This document shows, piece by piece, positions 54,968 through 64,000 of a stretch of DNA of 64,000 nt; the stretch's first letter is position 1; each line of letters opens with the position of its first letter. A program made the translations under genes and the position numbers. The notes under the pieces are model-generated. The model searched no databases. It worked only from the letters and a program-made list of their open reading frames with translations, and had not been told where the DNA came from. The stretch is from Lycorma delicatula (lineage: Eukaryota > Arthropoda > Insecta > Hemiptera > Fulgoridae). Location: contig NC_134464.1 in assembly GCF_047948215.1 (NCBI RefSeq), forward strand, positions 36,207,020-36,271,019. The letters run 5' to 3'.

Positions 54968-55624
54968 ACTTCCTTGTACGAAGTAAAGGACGTACTGTAA
55001 TCGCGAAAAATTTCGGTTTTCAGATTTCAACGGAAATATCCATTTTGACCATCCCTGAATCCATTTTCACATTTAGTTTCGGCATGACATCTGTACGTAC
55101 GTATGTATGTATCTCGTATAACTAAAAAAAGATTAGCCGTAGGTTATTTAAATTTTGGATTTAGGACTATTGTAACATTTAATTTTGCACCTCCCCTTTT
55201 GATTGCAATCGACTTTACCAAAAATGTTCCAAAAATTTGGATTTTGGTCATTTTCTTAACTGCAGAATAAGCCCTTATCGAAAACTTTTCAACGATAATT
55301 ATAAGGGGTACTTATTTTCATTGGTTCCAGAGTTTTATCCAAATAAAAGTTTAATTAATGAAATATTTTGTTCTTACAAGGGGAAGGTACATCGGTTCGA
55401 ATCCAACTTCATTTCCTTTTTTTTTCTTTAATTTAAATATATTGATTTATTAATAATAATTAACCTCTGATTGTAAAAACGTTTTTGCAGTAAATAATAA
55501 TTCAATAACAATAAAAAAAATCAGAAATTATTAGTGAAATAAAATTTTATGTACTTTTCATTTTAAATAATGAGTATAAGTAAATTTAATAGGCGTACAA
55601 AAAATTCATGTATTGTCCACATCA
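54968..55624 (+). repeat. ACTTCC-element, full copy
   Basis: Starts ACTTCCTTGTACGAAGTAAA and ends GGCGTACAAAAAATTCATG, TATTGTCCACATCA. Co-linear with the 39971 copy throughout; the right inverted end is eroded. Confidence 0.85.
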
Positions 55625-55724
55625 GAGCTTTATTATTGCTTAGGTTATTTTTTTTATATTTCTATTTCTGTAAATATGAGTATCAATCGGTGATAAGTTC
55701 AATAATTATGTAAATAAACTATCA

Positions 55725-56335
55725 CCGTCATCGCAGCTTCGCCCTCGCTGTATGGTTACCTGGCGTTTCCGGTCGCAGTCAATTTTCAGTCGCGTTACAC
55801 ATACAGTATCGGTGGAAATGGTTATGCTGATTGGGCCGACGCGCCGTATAGAGTCGTACCCATTAAAAAATTAAATTTCAAAACGGTTTTTAAATACTAA
55901 AGAGTATTTATCATAATTACTTCTAAAGAGTATTTGTAAACACCATCTAGTAAATATCTCGTTTAATATTGTCGGAAACGGGAGAAATTTGCAATCATTG
56001 TTAAAAATTTATTTACTTTTCTTCACCCCTTTCAAGGTCGAATTTCGAAAAATCTATAAATTGGGTTTTAAATATTTACTTGAAGATTACACAAACTAAA
56101 AATGAGATTAATATCTTAATTGTTATCGAGAAATTAAAAAAAAAAATTTTAGATTTTACTGTTACCCCATTTTAACTCACTAAACTGGGAATTTCAAAAA
56201 CTCTTTTTTTACTGGTTAGTTACATAATAAAATGATTAAATATATACATTTTCATCTTTTTATCTTCATTAATTAGTTTCTGCTGGCTGCTGATGAATCA
56301 GTCAGGACATGTTGCTTTATAGGTACAGATAGATA
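55725..56335 (+). repeat. Interspersed repeat family R3, copy 2
   Basis: Head CGTCATCGCAGCTTCGCCCT then CGCTGTATGGTTAC; tail GATGAATCAGTCAGGACATG with TTGCTTTATA. The same head and tail, diverged, bracket 61910-63160. Non-coding; probably the 3' region of a non-LTR element. Confidence 0.5.
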
Positions 56336-57439
56336 ATATTTTTTTTTTTTTCAGTTGGCTAAAAATAAATTTCATTGATGAAAAATATTTAGAGTACATA
56401 AATATGAACAGTACTTACAATTTTTCACACTGATTAGGAATTTAACTTTTAACTCTTGACGATAGGTAAGGAGATTACGCTCATAAAGAGTAATATAATT
56501 TAATTGTATGGGGAATGCTTTAATAAAATTTATGATAAACTTTTCTACAGTTAAACTGCGTAAAGTTTAATTTACTGTTTCAATAGAAAGGTTCGTTTGC
56601 TATGCAAATGAAGGGCACTTTAGAAAAGAACAAATTAGACAGAGAATATTCATAAAGTGTTTCTCGTTTCTGCGCAGTAGTATATAGTCTGTTTCTTTTT
56701 ATTTTTATATATAATATATATGTCTCTGTTGCCTCGTGCCTAACGCTGGCCCTTTTAGGATTTACGTACGCAGTACACTTTTCCCTCTGGAAACAATCTG
56801 CCATACTTTATTAATATTATTTTCTTTCAGTTTTTCTCCAGTCAATAAAAACAGTTTTAGAAAATAAGACGATAAAATATCCCATTCGTATATTTAAAAA
56901 CAGAAATTAGTATATAAATAGCCTATTTATTTTATATACATTATGGACACTGTAAACAAAAAAAAAATCGTCCTATATTTTAGTAATATGTTTCTTAGAA
57001 CAATATATGGAAAATATTCATAAAAATACGCGTTTAAAAATGTTGGGTTTTACATCTATATTTCTTACTTGTTATGTGGTAAATAATTCATATCTTACGA
57101 TATGATTTATATATATTTTTTTATTTTATATATTTATTTATTTTAATAAATTTAGTTTACATTTTTAAATTATAGAAATAATAAATACTAGCCGGTCAGG
57201 GGGGCCAAGCCCTAGCCAGGAGAACGGAGCCCCCTGGCTAAACAGACGACCCTCGATGTTTTCGTATCCTCATATTTAGATTAGATAGAAACTTCGACGC
57301 GTTCGAATCCTCATCTTTGTGAGAATATTAAATATTTTACAGATATTCATTAAAAGAAAAAAAAAATAGTAATTTTACTTAATTGTATTTCTGTCACCAC
57401 AGAAATATAATGAAGTAAAAGGATTATTAATACATTTAC

Positions 57440-57445
<6 letters not shown>
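56336..57445. other. Gene-free stretch
   Basis: A hairpin-rich GC patch at 57190-57241 (TAGCCGGTCAGGGGGGCC with GCCCCCTGGCTA) looks like the border of an interspersed repeat. Nothing else recognised. Confidence 0.45.

Positions 57446-57508
<63 letters not shown>
57446..57508. repeat. (TA)n microsatellite
   Basis: 63 bases of uninterrupted alternating TA. Confidence 0.95.
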
Positions 57509-57510
<2 letters not shown>

Positions 57511-58865
57511 TTCGTATCAAGAAGAATCGTGCTTCTGTACTTAAAAATTTCAAAAAACATATGTCTTTAATAGTTTTTAACAAAATGTAAAAAAAATCAT
57601 AAGTATAATAAATAGTACATAATACAAGTTATTATGCAGTTGTTGGTTCGTTGGTTCAATTTTTTTCTGCTAGATGGTAGCGCTCAACAACAGCTGCGCT
57701 CAGCCGTCCGGCGCACACGTGGTCCGTTCTACGCCAGTAGCAGCTAAAGCAAAAATGTGACCACATACAACAAGTCAACGCAGCATGTGGATTTAATGGA
57801 GAGACATGGGAAAAATTATGTGTAACGAGACCATTCGTTACTTATATAGGCTATATAGCAATTTGTTTGAAATTTGCTTTTAGCACATAACTAATGTTAT
57901 TATATGTCAGTAAACCATCGGACTGAGTACCTGTTGAGAACCGTAGAAAAGGAATATAGTAGGAATGCATAACTCATAAATTTCTGAAAACGTTTGTTGA
58001 ACAGCAATATACAGTATGACTAAGTCTTTAAGCATAGTTGATTGATGCGCAGTAGTTGTTTAAAGTTTTAAAATACTCTTTGCCTATGAGTTGTGTTAGT
58101 GAATTGGTGTAGAGGGAGAATACAGGATAGGAGGAGAGTAAACTGTACCGCGGTATAAGACAATTTTCAGTTTTCAATCAATCGGATATGTTTCGCCTCA
58201 CACCGTCTTTCATTCGCATCTAAAATACTCCTTCCAACCTAAGTAAAAACTACGTTTATAAAACTTAAATGTATTGTATATTTATCTTTTATTGCCTCCA
58301 TTAATATAAATTATACATATGATTATGGATTTGGTATGTGTTTAAGGAGAAGACAATCTATTTAAGGCACTTTCTCGTCCTTGGTTGAATTGCGTTTTGA
58401 TAACCTGAAATTTATATAATATTAGAGACGTTGAATACATAGAAGGTCTATTAAATAGATTATGTCTTTTTTATTCACCTTTGAGGGAGCTCAAATTGTC
58501 TTCTGAGCTGAAAGCTTTGTTGGTGAAAGAGGTCGTTCTTTTATGTTCTTATACAGCGTTCCGAATAATAATGTAAAATTTCTCTAATTTGAATAGTTAT
58601 TTTCCTTCGTTACTAAGACGTAACAAACTTTAATTTTTTTTTTCAACTTCAAACACAACCGGTTTTTATTTCTGTATAATAATGATCGGATAGTAAACTG
58701 GTTATTGCAGGCTATAATATCCTGTAAAAAGAAATAGACAGTTATCAGCTGATTATAAAAACCAATTGATAGTGCTGCAACCCTTTTCACTTGAATTCGT
58801 ATGGATTTAATTTAAGCAGCCGGTTAGCTTTAAAGGCAGTAAAAAGAGATATTACTTTTTTTGTG
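57509..58865. other. Gene-free stretch
   Basis: A less AT-rich patch at 57665-57790 (GATGGTAGCGCTCAACAACA onward) remains unclassified. The lower part may include the decayed remainder of the transposase at 58870. Confidence 0.4.
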
Positions 58866-58869
58866 AATG

Positions 58870-59130
58870 TTTTCGTAATGATTTATTAGGTGAGTTTAAC
58901 AAGCTTCAACAAGCTTTAACAAGTGAGTACCCTAACATCTTCCAATGTTTCGTCATTAAGTACTAAACGTTTCCGGCTACGTCTCTGATTTCAGACAGAA
59001 CCAGTCCCTCTAAATTTCTTTATCAAACGGCGAATTGAAGATTTATTGGTAAATTCTTATCCAGAACTACAATTCAAAAGCTTCTTGGTATAAAACAAAA
59101 GATTTAGTTGTTAAATGATTTTCCACAACA
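58870..59130 (-). pseudogene. Tc1/mariner-type transposase fragment
   Basis: Minus strand: FTNKSSIRRLIKKFRGTGSV, shifted SRKRLVLNDETLEDVRVL, then NSPNKSLRKHSQK. This is the second HTH and linker (the family has NKSSIxRLIxKFxxTGSVxD and SPxKSLRKLSQ). The rest is lost or too decayed to follow. Confidence 0.6.
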
Positions 59131-59204
59131 AAAATCCTTCTTCTTAACAATAATCTGGACTTTCAGCTTATTTACAAAAAATAGTGGTATTTAGGTTCCT
59201 TTTT

Positions 59205-59840
59205 ACTTCCTTGTACGAAGTAAAGGAAGTATTGTAATCGGGTAAAGTTTTAGTTTTCAGATTTCAACAGAAATATCCATTTTGACCATTCCTGAATCCA
59301 TTTTCACTAGTTTCCCAGCGTGACGTCTGTACGTATCTCGCAAACTCAAAAACGATTAGCCGTAGGATGTTGAAATTTTGGATTTAGGACTGCTGTAACA
59401 TCTAGTTGTGCACCTTCTCTTTTGATTGCAATCGACTACACCAAAAGTACCCAAAAAAGGCAAAAATCCAAAAAATTGGATTTTGGACTTTTTCTTAACT
59501 TTTTTGTAATAAGCTCTCATCGAGAGCTTTTCAACGGTATATCATAAGTGGTAATTATTTTCATTGGTTCCAGAGTTATAGCCAAATAAAATTTTAATTA
59601 ATGAAATATTTGGATCTTACAAGGGAAGACATATCGGTTCGAATCAGATTTTATTTTTTTAATTTTTTTAAATTTAAATATATTGATTTATAATGATTAT
59701 TAACCCGTGATTGTAAAAAAAAACTTTTACCATAACTAATAATTCAATAATCACAATAAAAAATATATAAGAAAAAAAGGAGTTATTTGTTAGATAAAAT
59801 TTTATGTACTTTTAAAAATGTGTGTATGTAATTTAATATA
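59205..59840 (+). repeat. ACTTCC-element, copy truncated before its right end
   Basis: Starts ACTTCCTTGTACGAAGTAAA and is co-linear with other copies to TGTGTGTATGTAATTTAATA near 59840. There the usual GGCGTACAAGGAAGT right end is missing. A right end of the family occurs 530 bp later, at 60345-60405. Confidence 0.8.
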
Positions 59841-59984
59841 AACTATGTGTATATGTAATAGATTTGGTGAAATATATGATTATTTAATATTAATTGAAAA
59901 TTATAATTTAGAATCGTATTATTTTTTGATTTTCTAGTTTAATCTCTGTTTAATTTTATTTAATTATTCTGGGAAATCTGTTTA

Positions 59985-60345
59985 ATTTTATCTACATTAA
60001 AGTTAACTATAGACTGACTGAAAAATAAACCCTCACAAGAACAACTTATACACTGAGGCATACCTGCCCGACCATTAATAAATTGCAAAAAATTCTTGTC
60101 CTCTTCTTGTTCATTATTCCTCTTATATTGTCGGAATATATTCTCTCTAAGTCGGAGTTGATCATCATTTCGTTTATTTGTTTTTTGTTGTCAATCATTT
60201 AGTTCCTTTTTGTTTTGATATAATTCTTCAGATCTTAATTTGTATACACGTTCTCTAATTTCAGCAATTGTTTAATTGTCCTCGTTATTAAGGAATTGAG
60301 GATCGTATCTCACTTTCAAATGAAATAAGTTTAAATGAAGTGCAG
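59985..60345 (-). pseudogene. Cysteine-motif protein remnant, possibly Helitron-associated
   Basis: On the minus strand a frame with only two stops reads VRYDPQFLNNEDN, TIAEIRERVYKLRSEELYQN, QLRLRENIFRQYKRNNEQEE, NFLQFINGRAGMPQCISCSC, then EGLFFSQSIVNFNVDKIKQI and a stop. The basic/acidic coiled segment followed by a Cys cluster and GLFFxxSVxxF recalls proteins linked to insect Helitrons, but I am working from memory of the motif only. It lies between a truncated ACTTCC-element and a family right end, so it may have belonged to a longer member of that family. Confidence 0.35.
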
Positions 60346-60406
60346 CGAAAATGTGTATTTGTAATTTAATAGACGTACACGGAAGTCATGTGGTGTCCAT
60401 ATCAAT
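60318..60406 (+). repeat. ACTTCC-element right end, extended type
   Basis: CAAATGAAATAAGTTTAAAT then GAAGTGCAGCGAAAATGTG, TAATTTAATAGACGTACACG, GAAGTCATGTGGTGTCCATA. The last 60 bases are the family right end; the first 30 are shared only with the inverted copy at 61345-61440. Confidence 0.7.
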
Positions 60407-61335
60407 TTTTTTTATCACAAAACAGTGGATAGCTTTGTGGCTATTGATTTTAAATAAATAGGCATAGATTAATGTTTGTTTTTTTATTTTTTATTTAAAT
60501 CATAGGTTATATTACAGCTACCTCATTTTGATGATGTTAAATTTATTCTGTTTTTAAAATTTTTTGTTATTTTCTCATGTAATAATAACGTTATTATATT
60601 CTTGATTTCTCTCTTTAATAGTAGAGTTGAGTTTGTAAAATTCAATAATTGTTTTTGTCAATTAAAAGAGCTTGGCTTTTGGCTACATGTTTCACATTGC
60701 TGTAGTGACAGCCCATTACTGATAAACGTACTACACTTATAACGGAAAAATACATATATCCATCGTTTGAGGCACAATATGATGAAGAAGGCTTTATTTA
60801 CTGTGATAGAACATACAATAATAATATGATGTTGCAATCACGGTTGTTTCGTGGGCATATACACAACGAAAACACACGGTAACCTAAAATGAAATAAATT
60901 AGTCATATTTCTTTTTTTACAATTTTTTAAAATATGATTTATTGTCTTAATTGGAGATATAATATTTTTTAATTTATAATCTTTTAATTGTTACATCCAT
61001 TACTACACTCAATAGATTTTTGGTAATTCTTAATTTTTAGCGTGTTTGTATCATGTTGTGTATTGCAAACAACAGAAATTCGAAAGGGCAGTTTAGTTTA
61101 ATATGCGATATTTCTAACATTTTTCCTTCTGTTATATTCAAAAAGGAATTTTTGAAATAGTAAAAAGAAGTTTTAAAAACTATTAAACAAATTTTGAAAA
61201 TGGTTTGAGTTGGCAAACGATCCGTTAACCAAGATTGGCAAATTTGAATTTATTGTGTTTTTGCCAACCATATGTAAAATTAATTTAAGAGTTAGATTCA
61301 ACAAAATGAAAGAAACTCTTATTTCAAATTAAAAA
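60407..61335. other. Gene-free AT-rich stretch
   Basis: Nothing recognised. Confidence 0.45.
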
Positions 61336-61440
61336 AAAAGTCATGTGGACATCACATGAGTTCCTTGTACACCTATTAAATTACAATATACACATTTTTG
61401 CTGCACTTCATTTAAACTTATTTCATTTGAAAGAGAGGGG
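61336..61440 (-). repeat. ACTTCC-element right end, extended type (inverted)
   Basis: Minus strand: TTTCAAATGAAATAAGTTTA, AATGAAGTGCAGCAAAAATG, TAATTTAATAGGTGTACAAG, GAACTCATGTGATGTCCACA. Same layout as 60318-60406 on the opposite strand, 0.94 kb away. Confidence 0.7.
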
Positions 61441-61519
61441 TGTAAAGCTAGTTCGCCTCCACGTGCTGCACCCTGGGTAACGCTAAATGAGCTAGCAAAT
61501 ACTGGCAGTCAGACAAACC

Positions 61520-61814
61520 AAGATTCTCCTGACCTTTCTTTTTCCTGTTTAGCCTCCGTTAACTACCGTTTAGATAATTCTTCAGAGGATGAATGAGGAT
61601 GATATGTAATGAGTGTAAATGAAATGTAGTCTTGTACATTCTCAGTTCGACCATTCCTGAGATGTGTGGTTAATTGAAACCCAACCACCAAAGAACACCG
61701 GTATCCACGATCTAGCATTCAAATCCATGTAAAAATAACTGGCTTTACTAGGACTTGAACGCTGGAACTCTCGGCTTCCAAATCAGTTGATTTGGGAAGA
61801 AGATTCTGCTGACC
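61520..61814 (-). repeat. SINE1 copy g, 5'-truncated, with 15-bp target duplication
   Basis: Body 61535-61799. Flanks AAGATTCTCCTGACC (61520-61534) and AAGATTCTGCTGACC (61800-61814) differ at one base. The minus strand begins at CTTCCCAAATCAACTGATTT and so lacks box A; box B (GTTCAAGTC) and the rest to CTAAACAGGAAAAAGAAAGG are present. Truncation at the tRNA end inside intact duplications is what incomplete reverse transcription produces. Confidence 0.85.
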
Positions 61815-61909
61815 ACGCAGACACAAGCCTACAGAATTACAAACTGCAGTCCATGTCGCTTTTTTAATATAAACAATTTAAGATAAACAAAAAAGTTATT
61901 ACAATATCA

Positions 61910-63165
61910 AATCTAGCATCCCCATCGAGGCTTTGCCCGTGCTCTATGGTTACTTCCCGTCACGATCAGGGTGTTATGGCTCGCTTGGCTCTCCCTTCCC
62001 GTTTTCTCTCGTTTCCCTTTCCTTCTCCCGTTTCTCTTTACTTCTGTTTCCCCTTCCTCTTCCCCCATTTACATTTTCCCCTTCCCCGTCCTCTTTTCTT
62101 TTTTCTCTTTTCCCTTTCCATTTCCTTTTCCCCGTTTTCCAATTTTTTCTTTTAACTATTTTCCTCTTCTTCCCTTTTTATCCTCTTTCCTTTTACATTT
62201 TTAGATTTTTCCCTATTTCCCTTTTTTCCGTTCTTCCTCGGTTTTTAATTGCAGTTGATTTTCGATGAATTTCAGTATAGGTTCATTTTGCCGCTAAGCA
62301 GAAATCATGGTAAAATTCTTTGTTATTCCTAATTTAAAAACAAAGCCTTTTGCGGACACATGTTTATTATGAACTTTTTTCATTATTTTAAACAGAGAAA
62401 TACAGCTGTCAAATTTAACAGCATTCTTCTGGAGCACTCACACACTCATTTTGTTGTTCTGCGCGCGCACACGATGTATTAATATTACTTATTTGACAGA
62501 TGTAATGAATTACTTAATTTTCATTCTTTACCTACGCTTTTAATTTCGACCAATTTTTTTGCATGTGATATTTTCAATTATTTGCTTTACATATTCTAAT
62601 TTTTTAATTCCATTTAATTATTTGTTTTAAATTTAATTTAATATTATTTTATCTAATTTTAATTTTTAATTCTAATTAAATTTATTTAATCCCCTTTCTC
62701 TACCCCCACTTCCTTTTCTTCCTCTTTCCTTTTTTCTCTTTTCCCTTTCCATTTACTTTTCCCCGTTTTCCCTTTTTTTCTTTTTTCCCCTTCTTCCCTT
62801 TTACCTTTTTCTGATTTTTTCCTTTCTCCCTTCTTCTCCGCGCGTAAATCGGTCCAGTAGTTTTTTATTCTATAGCGGACACACATATCGCAAACATTGC
62901 AGTGAAATCGTAAAATATTTTGTATAGTATATGTTACTTTTACGTCCAACAGATAGCGATGTTAACACGAAATTTAGTTTTTTTATCGATTTGAACCCCT
63001 TAAATTCAAAATTTCGCAAAACCCTTTCTTAGTGCACGCCTACTTAAAGATACAAAGTTATCCTGAAAATTTCAAGTCTCTAGCTATAATAGTTTTTGTT
63101 GTACGTTGATTATGAGTCAGTGAATCAGTCAGGAGATTCTCTTTTGTATAAGAGATAAAAAAAGT
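61910..63165 (+). repeat. Interspersed repeat family R3, copy 3, with duplicated pyrimidine tracts
   Basis: Head CCCCATCGAGGCTTTGCCCG then TGCTCTATGGTTAC; tail GTGAATCAGTCAGGAGATTC. Inside are two long C/T-only-like segments, 61990-62255 and 62690-62840. They share TCTTTTCCCTTTCCATTT, CTTTTCCCCGTTTTCC and TTCTTCCCTTTT in the same order, so the interior was duplicated. Open frames here on either strand are by-products of the biased composition. Confidence 0.55.
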
Positions 63166-63463
63166 AATATAAAATAGAGTAGTCAATCTTAAGTATTACA
63201 ATTTTTATAAACTTTTGCAACAAAAAGATAAAAAAAAAAAAAAATGAAAAAAATGGTCTTAAAAACTTACTAAACTCAGTGACTAATGATAAGTCTCAAA
63301 GATGAAACGTTTTTAAGTAAGTTTTAAAAAAAGTTTTATCGTACCATTTGTTTTGGTACGTCATTAAAAAATATTTTAAAGTTTAAATTAATTCCGCCAA
63401 CCTTCATGCATAAAAAAAGTATAATAATTATTAAAAAACGTTTAATAATTATTATTAAAACTA
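63166..63463. other. AT-rich spacer
   Basis: Nothing recognised. Confidence 0.4.
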
Positions 63464-63498
63464 TACCAATCCTATAGTTTTCAGCTATAGGATTGGTA
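63464..63498. repeat. Perfect 14-bp inverted repeat at the LINE C 5' junction
   Basis: TACCAATCCTATAG (63464-63477), loop TTTTCAG, CTATAGGATTGGTA (63485-63498). The right arm is the first LINE C coding sequence and the left arm is its inverse. Confidence 0.9.
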
Positions 63499-64000
63499 CG
63501 CACGCTATTGTCGCTGAAACATTGGTTGAGGACCTCGGGATTTTATTTGACACGAAATTGTATTATCACGAACATGTTGCTCGGATTGTCAATAAAGCGC
63601 GCCGGGACCTTGGTCTTGTCCTTTGGATTTGTGGACGGTTTAATAATATTTTCACTTATAACCTGCTGTACAAATCTTTGGTGAGGAGTCGCTTGGAGTA
63701 CTCGACCGTGGTGTGGAATAGTACACGACGTTTTGCCTCTGATCTGGTTGAGGGTGTTCAGAATAGATTCTTGAATTGGATACGTTTTAAGTTTAGAGAT
63801 TGTTTTTTTGGCGCTAGTAGAGAGGATATGTTGAAGCGATTAGACCTTTCCAGGTTATTTGATAGAAGAACATACTTTGACTTGGTTTTCTTTTATAAAG
63901 CTCTGCACAATAAACTTCCGACGCGTTACCATGTTGTCTTACGAAACCAGGCCAGGTCAGTGAGATCTTTTAGACAATTTGTGACACCGGTTGGTTCTAC
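63485..64000 (+). pseudogene. LINE C: reverse transcriptase C-terminal part, running off the window
   Basis: One frame (codons from 63483) is open for 172 codons to the window end. It reads YRIGTHAIVAETLVEDLGIL, FDTKLYYHEHVARIVNKARR, LLYKSLVRSRLEYSTVVWN, EGVQNRFLNWIRFKF and LPTRYHVVL. ExLGILFDxxLxxxxH, then LYxSLVRSxLEYxxVVW, then VQxRFL is the post-catalytic thumb region of Jockey/CR1-like reverse transcriptases. The catalytic domains are missing: the copy is 5'-truncated at about 63485, at the fold-back. No stop or shift is visible, and its GC content exceeds its surroundings, so it is a young insertion. The rest lies beyond 64000. Confidence 0.85.

Noticed and set aside
57350..57583. 77-codon frame rich in Ile-Tyr
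   Set aside because: Translation of a (TA)n microsatellite.
61933..62268. 111-codon and overlapping frames rich in Ser, Phe, Pro and Leu
   Set aside because: Produced by a pyrimidine tract; the same holds for the Lys/Glu-rich frame on the other strand at 62686-62949.
1..64000. CRISPR array, phage or bacterial operon
   Set aside because: No regularly spaced short repeats and no clustered bacterial-type genes; introns, poly(A) tails and eukaryotic transposons dominate.

Overview
This is eukaryotic, AT-rich, intron-bearing DNA, most likely from an insect with a large repeat-rich genome. Abundant mariner/Tc1-type, piggyBac, LINE and tRNA-derived SINE copies are compatible with a hemipteran, but the species cannot be fixed from sequence alone. 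The only convincing host gene is the 3' part of a spermine synthase gene on the + strand. Three exons (3983-4072, 6480-6671, 9513-9671) encode the last 146 residues and the stop codon; the upstream exons lie before the window.

Region by region: 1-3982 is the end of an upstream intron, holding a LINE-tail/minisatellite repeat, a hAT-like short element and a fragment of a Tc1/mariner-type transposase. 3983-9671 is the spermine synthase 3' end; its two introns carry decayed mariner transposases and a duplicated 3' splice-site segment. 9.7-12.6 kb is gene-free AT-rich sequence. 12646-18558 is a full-length but frameshifted non-LTR retrotransposon (ORF1 with three zinc knuckles; ORF2 with endonuclease, reverse transcriptase, RNase H and a C-terminal Cys/His cluster), bounded by an exact 13-bp target duplication. 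18671-22128 holds two piggyBac copies: a 688-bp deletion derivative with TTAA ends, and a near-full-length transposase pseudogene on the minus strand that is split by a SINE with a perfect 14-bp target duplication. 22658-23920 is a complete dead mariner element with terminal inverted repeats and TA flanks.

From 24 kb to the end there is no recognisable host gene. The sequence is a mosaic of two tRNA-derived SINE families, a roughly 0.5-0.7 kb element family with ACTTCCTTGTAC inverted ends (at least five copies plus partial ends), a 624-bp element with perfect 22-bp inverted ends, fragments of three LINEs, several Tc1/mariner-type transposase pseudogenes, microsatellites and AT-rich DNA.

No operon, CRISPR array, phage or clear new multi-gene system was seen. 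The most interesting items are the ACTTCCTTGTAC family and its largest locus, which encloses a cysteine-motif protein remnant; the 22-bp inverted-repeat element with an internal 14-bp palindrome; the shared 3' stem-loop design of two otherwise different LINEs; and the fold-back at the 5' truncation of the LINE at the window end. All calls are from reading the sequence; no database search was run.
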